Shown here piece by piece: positions 13,059 to 16,660 of a stretch of 16,660 nt of DNA (position 1 is its first letter; each line of letters starts with the position of its first letter). The stretch covers positions 1 to 16,660 of the forward strand of contig DASPLX010000093.1 in assembly GCA_035627375.1 (NCBI GenBank). Reading direction: 5' to 3'. The position numbers and the translations under genes were made by a program. The DNA is from DASPLX01 sp035627375 (lineage in GTDB: Bacteria; Pseudomonadota; Gammaproteobacteria; Burkholderiales; Burkholderiaceae_D). The notes beneath the pieces were generated by a model that saw only the letters and a program-made list of their open reading frames with translations, was not told the origin of the DNA and ran no database searches.

Positions 13059-15311
13059 ATGAGATCGATATTGTCGAAACTGCTGTTCGCCGCTCTGGCC
13101 GCTCAGGCCGCTATCGCGCTGCCGGCGGCCGCCCAACCCGATGCCGCCGCGGCGGCCGGCATGGTCGCGGTTCGCCTTGCGCCCGGCGAGACGATCCGGC
13201 TCGACGGCAGCCTCTCCGACCCGGCCTGGCGGCGCGCGCCGGTATTCCGCGATTTCGTCGAGAAAGATCCCAAGACCGGCGCCCGGCCCGGCCATGAAAC
13301 GCTGGTGCAGGTGCTCTACGACGACCAAGCCGTGTATGTCGGCATCACCGCGCTCGATCCCGATCCGCGGCAGATCCGCGCGCCGCTGGTGCGGCACGAC
13401 GCGGTCATCCGCACCCAGGACTTCGTGGTGGTCTATTTCGACCCGATCGGCAGCCGCCGCTCGGCGCAATTCTTCCGCGTCAACGCGGCGGGCAGCACGG
13501 CCGACGGCATGCATACGGCCAACGACGACAGCGAGGATTTTTCGCCCGACTTCGACTTCGACGCCGCCGCGCGGCGCGACGAGCGCGGCTACACGGTGGT
13601 GCTGCGCGTGCCGTTCGCCGCGCTGCGTTTCGCGGGCGAAGGGCAGGGCACGGACGGCTGGCGCATCATGGTCGGCCGCCGCGTGCCGCGCGAACAGTTC
13701 CACCTGCATACGTCGGTGCTGATCCCGAACGATGCGCCCAGCTTCATCGCCACGCTGCAACCCCTGAACGGCATCGCCTTGCCGAAGGAGTCCGGTTTCC
13801 TCACGCTGCGCCCGAGCGTGACGCTGCGGCGGGAGAGCGCGCAAGAAGCCGGCGCCGCGCGCCACGATTCCGTCGACATCCGGCCCACGCTCGACCTGAA
13901 ATGGCGGCCGCTGCCGGAGCTGGTGATCGACGGCACGCTCAAACCGGACTTTTCGCAAATCGACCTCGACGTGCCCCAGCTCGGCGGCAACAGCCGCTAC
14001 GCGCTTTACTATCCCGAGAAGCGGCCCTTCTTTTTCGAGGCCAGCGACCTGCTGCGCTCGCCCACCGACGCGCTCTATACGCGCAGCTTCACCGCGCCGA
14101 AATGGGGCTTGCGCGCCACCTGGCGCGGCCAGGTCCACGCCGGTACGGCCATCGCCGCCGACGATCGCGGCGGCGGCTTGGTCCTGCTGCCAGGCGCCTA
14201 CGGCACCGAGTATGCCGATCAGCCGGCGTCGCGCACGCTGGCCGTGCGCCAGCTCAGCGACCACGGCAGGTTCCAGGTCGGCGGCATTCTCGCCGCGCGC
14301 CGCTACGACCGCGGGCGCGGCGACAACGTCGTGCTCGGCCCCGACCTGGCGTGGCAGGCGAGCGACCGGCTGCGTCTGCGCGCGCAATGGCTGCATTCGC
14401 ACACCACGGCCCAACCCGACGGCCACGGCGATCTGGCGCGCGGCCGCGCCGCCGACGGCGACCGCGTCTACTTTCGCGCGGTGCACCAGGCCGACACCGA
14501 GCAAGCCGACATCACGATCGACGACATCGACCGCGGCTTTCGCCACGACAGCGGGTTCGTCAACCAGGCCGGCGTGCGCCTGGCCGAGACGCATTACGGC
14601 AAGGGCTGGCGCAACCGCGGCCCGTTCAACGAGCTCTGGATCAACCTCGATCTGAACCATGCGCGCGACCGCGCGACCGGCGAGACGATCAAGACCGAGT
14701 TCATTCCCTCCCTCTGGTTCTCGTCTCCCGGCAATACCGAGGCGGAGCTCGCGCTGCACGGCTTCACCGCGCAGCGCGCGGCGCCGGGCGGACGCATGCT
14801 GCGCGAGAAATACGTGTACGGCAGTTATTCGACCACGCCGGCGATCTGGTTCCCGCTGGTCGAGGCGTCGTTCAGCGCCGGCCGTCTGGCCGACGTGGTC
14901 GCCGATGCGGTGCGGCCCGGCGCGCGTTTCAACCTGATGGCGCGCATGCGGGCGCTGCCGCAGTTGGAGCTGGAGCCGAGCCTGTCCTGGGCCGGCCTGC
15001 GGCGCGACGGGTTGCGAAGCTATCGCGAGGCGGTGGCGCAGTTGAAAGGCATCTGGTTCTTCAATGCCGAGCAAAACCTGCGCTTGATCGTGCAACGCAC
15101 GACGCTCGACCGCCTGCCCGAGCCCGGCGTCGACGAGGAACGCGATCGGAGCAGGGTGGCTTCGCTCACCTACACCTGGCGCCGCTCCGCCGGCACGGTG
15201 CTGTACCTGGGCGCGAGCCGCTCCACGCTCGGCGCGGCAGCGCCCTCGCGCGCCAGCGAAGTGTTCGCCAAGCTCCAGTTCGACGTCGACGAAATCCGAA
15301 GGGCGTTCTGA
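13059..15311 (+). CDS. Exported CBM9-like / DUF5916 outer-membrane beta-barrel protein
   Basis: The start at 13059 gives a clean Sec signal peptide (MRSILSKLLFAALAAQAAIA, cleavage about residue 25); an in-frame ATG at 13026 would only lengthen its basic end. Total 750 residues. Residues ~42-215 match carbohydrate-binding family 9-like domains: IRLDGSLSDPAWRRAPVFRD, then QVLYDDQAVYVGITALDPDP and DFVVVYFDPIGSRRSAQFFR. Residues ~240-750 match DUF5916: DFSQIDLDVPQLGGNSRYAL, then YYPEKRPFFFEASDLLRS and many short amphipathic strands ending KLQFDVDEIRRAF with a terminal Phe, as in outer-membrane barrels. Such proteins are common in Gram-negatives; some are annotated as hydrolases without proof. A role in uptake or surface glycan binding is inferred. 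It converges on the GNAT gene with 8 bp between stops. Confidence 0.88.
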   Translation: MRSILSKLLFAALAAQAAIALPAAAQPDAAAAAGMVAVRLAPGETIRLDGSLSDPAWRRAPVFRDFVEKDPKTGARPGHETLVQVLYDDQAVYVGITALDPDPRQIRAPLVRHDAVIRTQDFVVVYFDPIGSRRSAQFFRVNAAGSTADGMHTANDDSEDFSPDFDFDAAARRDERGYTVVLRVPFAALRFAGEGQGTDGWRIMVGRRVPREQFHLHTSVLIPNDAPSFIATLQPLNGIALPKESGFLTLRPSVTLRRESAQEAGAARHDSVDIRPTLDLKWRPLPELVIDGTLKPDFSQIDLDVPQLGGNSRYALYYPEKRPFFFEASDLLRSPTDALYTRSFTAPKWGLRATWRGQVHAGTAIAADDRGGGLVLLPGAYGTEYADQPASRTLAVRQLSDHGRFQVGGILAARRYDRGRGDNVVLGPDLAWQASDRLRLRAQWLHSHTTAQPDGHGDLARGRAADGDRVYFRAVHQADTEQADITIDDIDRGFRHDSGFVNQAGVRLAETHYGKGWRNRGPFNELWINLDLNHARDRATGETIKTEFIPSLWFSSPGNTEAELALHGFTAQRAAPGGRMLREKYVYGSYSTTPAIWFPLVEASFSAGRLADVVADAVRPGARFNLMARMRALPQLELEPSLSWAGLRRDGLRSYREAVAQLKGIWFFNAEQNLRLIVQRTTLDRLPEPGVDEERDRSRVASLTYTWRRSAGTVLYLGASRSTLGAAAPSRASEVFAKLQFDVDEIRRAF

Positions 15312-15319
15312 GGAAGCGG

Positions 15320-15856
15320 CTATCCGGCGTTGCGCGCGATCCAGTAGCGTTGAACGATGCCATGCTGCTCCGGCAGGAATTCTTCGCTATCGAGCGCGCC
15401 GCCGTTGGCGAGAATCACGCGGGCCGACGCCGTATTGATTTTGTCCACCGTGACTAGCGCCTGGTTCACTCCTAGTTCGGCCGCGCGTATCAGAGCGTGC
15501 CGAAGAATCTCGATGCCCAGGCCGCGTCCGCGGGCGCTGGGCCGTATGCCGTAGCCGATATGCCCGCCGCAGCGACGCAGCTTATCGTTCAGGCGATGCC
15601 GGATATTCGCGACGCCGACCACCTCGCGCCCGTTTTCCAACAACCAGAAAGTCGAGTGCGGGACAAAGCCCTCCGGCAAATCCATTCCTTGCGCGCAGTT
15701 CGCCAGACGGGCAAGAAAAGCATCAAAGTCGCCGCAGTCGAAGCCGATCGTGAAAGGAATGGGCGGCTCGCCCCGTTCGTCGAATTCTTCGACCAGCGAC
15801 AGATAGGATTTCCGGTAGCGGACGTGCGGCGCGACCAATGCGAGTGACATGCTCAT
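15320..15856 (-). CDS. GNAT-family N-acetyltransferase
   Basis: This 178-residue cytoplasmic protein would transfer an acetyl group from acetyl-CoA to an amine. The acetyl-CoA-binding motif A is clear: GHIGYGIRPSARGRGLGIEI (98-117), with the R-G-x-G-[LI]-G loop at 109-114. It is followed by ALVTVDKINTASARVILANG (133-152), the N-x-x-S-x-x-V-I-x-x-N-G pattern of motif B. It resembles COG3981-type predicted acetyltransferases; the N-terminus APHVRYRKSYLSLVEEF also fits. Substrate unknown. The ribosome-binding site is poor for both candidate starts (15856 and 15850). It is the last gene of normal composition before the AT-rich, palindrome-bearing spacer. Confidence 0.87.
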   Translation of the reverse strand: MSMSLALVAPHVRYRKSYLSLVEEFDERGEPPIPFTIGFDCGDFDAFLARLANCAQGMDLPEGFVPHSTFWLLENGREVVGVANIRHRLNDKLRRCGGHIGYGIRPSARGRGLGIEILRHALIRAAELGVNQALVTVDKINTASARVILANGGALDSEEFLPEQHGIVQRYWIARNAG

Positions 15857-15903
15857 GAGTCCGGTGTGTTTTCCCGAAGAAGTTCGTCAAGAATTGCGTG
15901 TCC

Positions 15904-15936
15904 GAATCGATGATTCTAATTCGATTATCGAATTAG
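15904..15936. promoter_or_regulatory. Two adjoining palindromes in an AT-rich spacer (operator candidate)
   Basis: CTAATTCGA (15916-15924) and TCGAATTAG (15928-15936) are perfect 9-bp inverted arms separated by TTA. GAATC (15904-15908) and GATTC (15912-15916) are 5-bp arms around GAT and share one base with the larger palindrome. The pair lies between the divergent GNAT and small lipoprotein genes. No U-tract follows either arm, so an operator is more likely than a terminator. Confidence 0.5.
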
Positions 15937-16003
15937 CCATGTCGGCAAGGCGGTACGGTAAGATCGCTACCTTTTGACCGAGCGGGAAACAGGGAGTCGG
16001 TGG

Positions 16004-16333
16004 ATGCACGTGGCAAAGATGTTTTGGCTGTTGGCGCTTACTCTTCTTGCCGGGTGCAGTGGAAGTGAAAACTCAAAACAAGAACCGCGGACGCGAAGAC
16101 TACCGGAGGCAAGTCGGTCCGGACAATCCCATGACTATGGGAGCCTTGAGGAAATTGAGGGAATTTTTACAGAGATCGCGGTCGGTATCGCTTCGACACG
16201 TCGATCATTCATTCGATATCGCGCGACGCTCGGCATGCTTCCCGCGTTCCTAACACCCGGGCTCGTTCTTGACGCTCCCCTTCCATTTCGAATAGTCTTC
16301 AACCCTCACCGAGAAAAAGGTGAGTGGGTTTGA
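16004..16333 (+). CDS. Small lipoprotein of unknown function, atypical composition
   Basis: ATG 16004 has AGGGAG 8 bases upstream and begins a type II signal peptide, MHVAKMFWLLALTLLAGC, with lipobox L-A-G-C (Cys18). The mature part (109 residues in all) has a Lys/Arg/Glu-rich linker, then SLEEIEGIFTEIAVGIASTR, a short hydrophobic stretch TLGMLPAFLTPGLVLDAPLP, and a basic end. No family is recognised. Codon use departs from the neighbours (AGA, CTA, ATA, TCA, many A/T third positions), a sign of transfer or decay. The stop codon lies inside TTTGACAG (16329-16336), a repeat that also borders the far side of the structured region. An alternative TTG start at 15974 lacks a ribosome-binding site. 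The signal peptide is convincing; the rest could be a truncated or frameshifted remnant. Confidence 0.55.
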   Translation: MHVAKMFWLLALTLLAGCSGSENSKQEPRTRRLPEASRSGQSHDYGSLEEIEGIFTEIAVGIASTRRSFIRYRATLGMLPAFLTPGLVLDAPLPFRIVFNPHREKGEWV

Positions 16334-16519
16334 CAGCCTGGTTAGCACAAGCGATTTGCCGCTTCGCGGCGTTTCGCTCCGCCTTTGTACGCCCCTATGG
16401 CGGGCTGGGCGGGGGAGCCGCAAGGCTCGCCGGGCTGTGCACCGGTCTGTCAACCCTGTCCAGTTCCGCCACCCTTATTTGACAGTAAGGCGCGGATTAA
16501 CTTTGCACAGGAGATCCGT
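16329..16519 (+). other. Structured non-coding element of a probable mobile region
   Basis: The stretch holds no ORF of note but many foldable elements: GCCGC-TTC-GCGGC (16358-16370); CGCC...GGCG (16390-16402); GAGCC-GCAA-GGCTC (16415-16428), a stem capped by a GNRA tetraloop; and CTGTCAA (16447-16453) with TTGACAG (16479-16485), perfect 7-bp arms 25 bases apart. TTTGACAG occurs at both edges (16329-16336, 16478-16485). A ribosome-binding site and start codon follow. The overall look (tetraloop hairpins, then a CTGTCAACC segment, then a gene) recalls leader regions I associate with integrative elements and with STAXI-type structured motifs near DNA-processing genes. That resemblance is from memory and unverified. 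Confidence 0.5.
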
Positions 16520-16660
16520 ATGATCACTTCCGTCAACGCCGCCAGTCCGGCGCTTCGCCCACCACGCCTCATCAAAGTCTTCGAGACGTTCTACGAATAC
16601 CTGCCCGGCGCTCCCCAGCCTGAACTGGTCCGGACGCCGTTCATCCTCTTGCACGGTCAT
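16520..16660 (+). CDS. Start of an unrecognised gene, cut by window end
   Basis: AGGAGAT (16509-16515) lies 4 bases before the ATG at 16520, the strongest ribosome-binding site of this end region. Forty-seven codons are open to the window edge. The peptide starts MITSVNAASPALRPPRLIKV and continues FETFYEYLPGAPQPELVRTP. No signal peptide and no motif that I can name. Its position directly after the structured, repeat-bordered leader suggests a gene of an integrative or conjugative element, possibly DNA-related, but this is inference from context only. Confidence 0.6.
   Translation, partial: MITSVNAASPALRPPRLIKVFETFYEYLPGAPQPELVRTPFILLHGH

Noticed and set aside
12171..15095. 974-codon open frame on the minus strand
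   Set aside because: It lies antisense to the CBS, 114-residue and CBM9/DUF5916 genes. Its Arg/Ala/Gly/Val-rich sequence shows no domain, and long antisense frames are expected at this GC content.
16047..16253. 68-codon frame overlapping the small lipoprotein
   Set aside because: It has no ribosome-binding site, while the overlapping frame has both a ribosome-binding site and a lipoprotein signal. A frameshifted remnant cannot be excluded.

Overview
This GC-rich window looks like a chromosomal segment of a betaproteobacterium, most likely Burkholderiales and plausibly Oxalobacteraceae. That placement is inferred from codon use and from familiar Burkholderiales proteins (tandem UspA protein, class I-like PHA synthase, ECF sigma/zinc anti-sigma pair, CBM9/DUF5916 outer-membrane protein, glutathione reductase). 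Nothing in the window fixes the genus. No rRNA, tRNA or CRISPR array was seen.

Layout. 1-168 is the tail of an IS5-family insertion sequence. 224-2303 holds two minus-strand genes for exported proteins: a lipoprotein with an internal duplication, and a secreted metallo-beta-lactamase-fold protein that lacks several usual metal ligands. A LysR-type regulator (2450-3427) is divergent from the latter. 3457-6330 is an envelope-stress-like module: a CHRD-domain lipoprotein (minus), a divergent ECF sigma factor translationally coupled to its membrane anti-sigma factor (plus), and a convergent orphan protein. Glutathione reductase follows (6487-7848). 8155-12528 is a co-directional run: tandem universal stress protein, PHA synthase-like protein 3 bp downstream, CapA-like phosphoesterase-fold protein, and a two-CBS-domain protein. 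It is preceded by a well-placed FNR/Anr-type box with a matching -10 element, which suggests an oxygen-limitation regulon. 12539-15856 holds a small orphan protein (minus), a large CBM9/DUF5916 outer-membrane protein (plus) and a GNAT acetyltransferase (minus).

The last ~800 bases differ in character. Two tandem palindromes lie in an AT-rich spacer. A small lipoprotein gene with atypical codon use follows, ending inside a TTTGACAG repeat. Then comes a ~185-base highly structured non-coding stretch, and finally the start of an unrecognised gene with a strong ribosome-binding site that runs off the window. I read this as the probable start of an integrative or other mobile element.

The genes suggest redox, low-oxygen and envelope stress: glutathione reductase for thiol balance, USP/CBS proteins as nucleotide-linked stress factors, PHA synthase as a sink for reducing power, and the sigma/anti-sigma pair sensing the periplasm. 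The points most worth checking are the FNR-type promoter, the structured element with its downstream gene, the altered metal site of the MBL-fold protein, and the hairpin that would hide that gene's ribosome-binding site.
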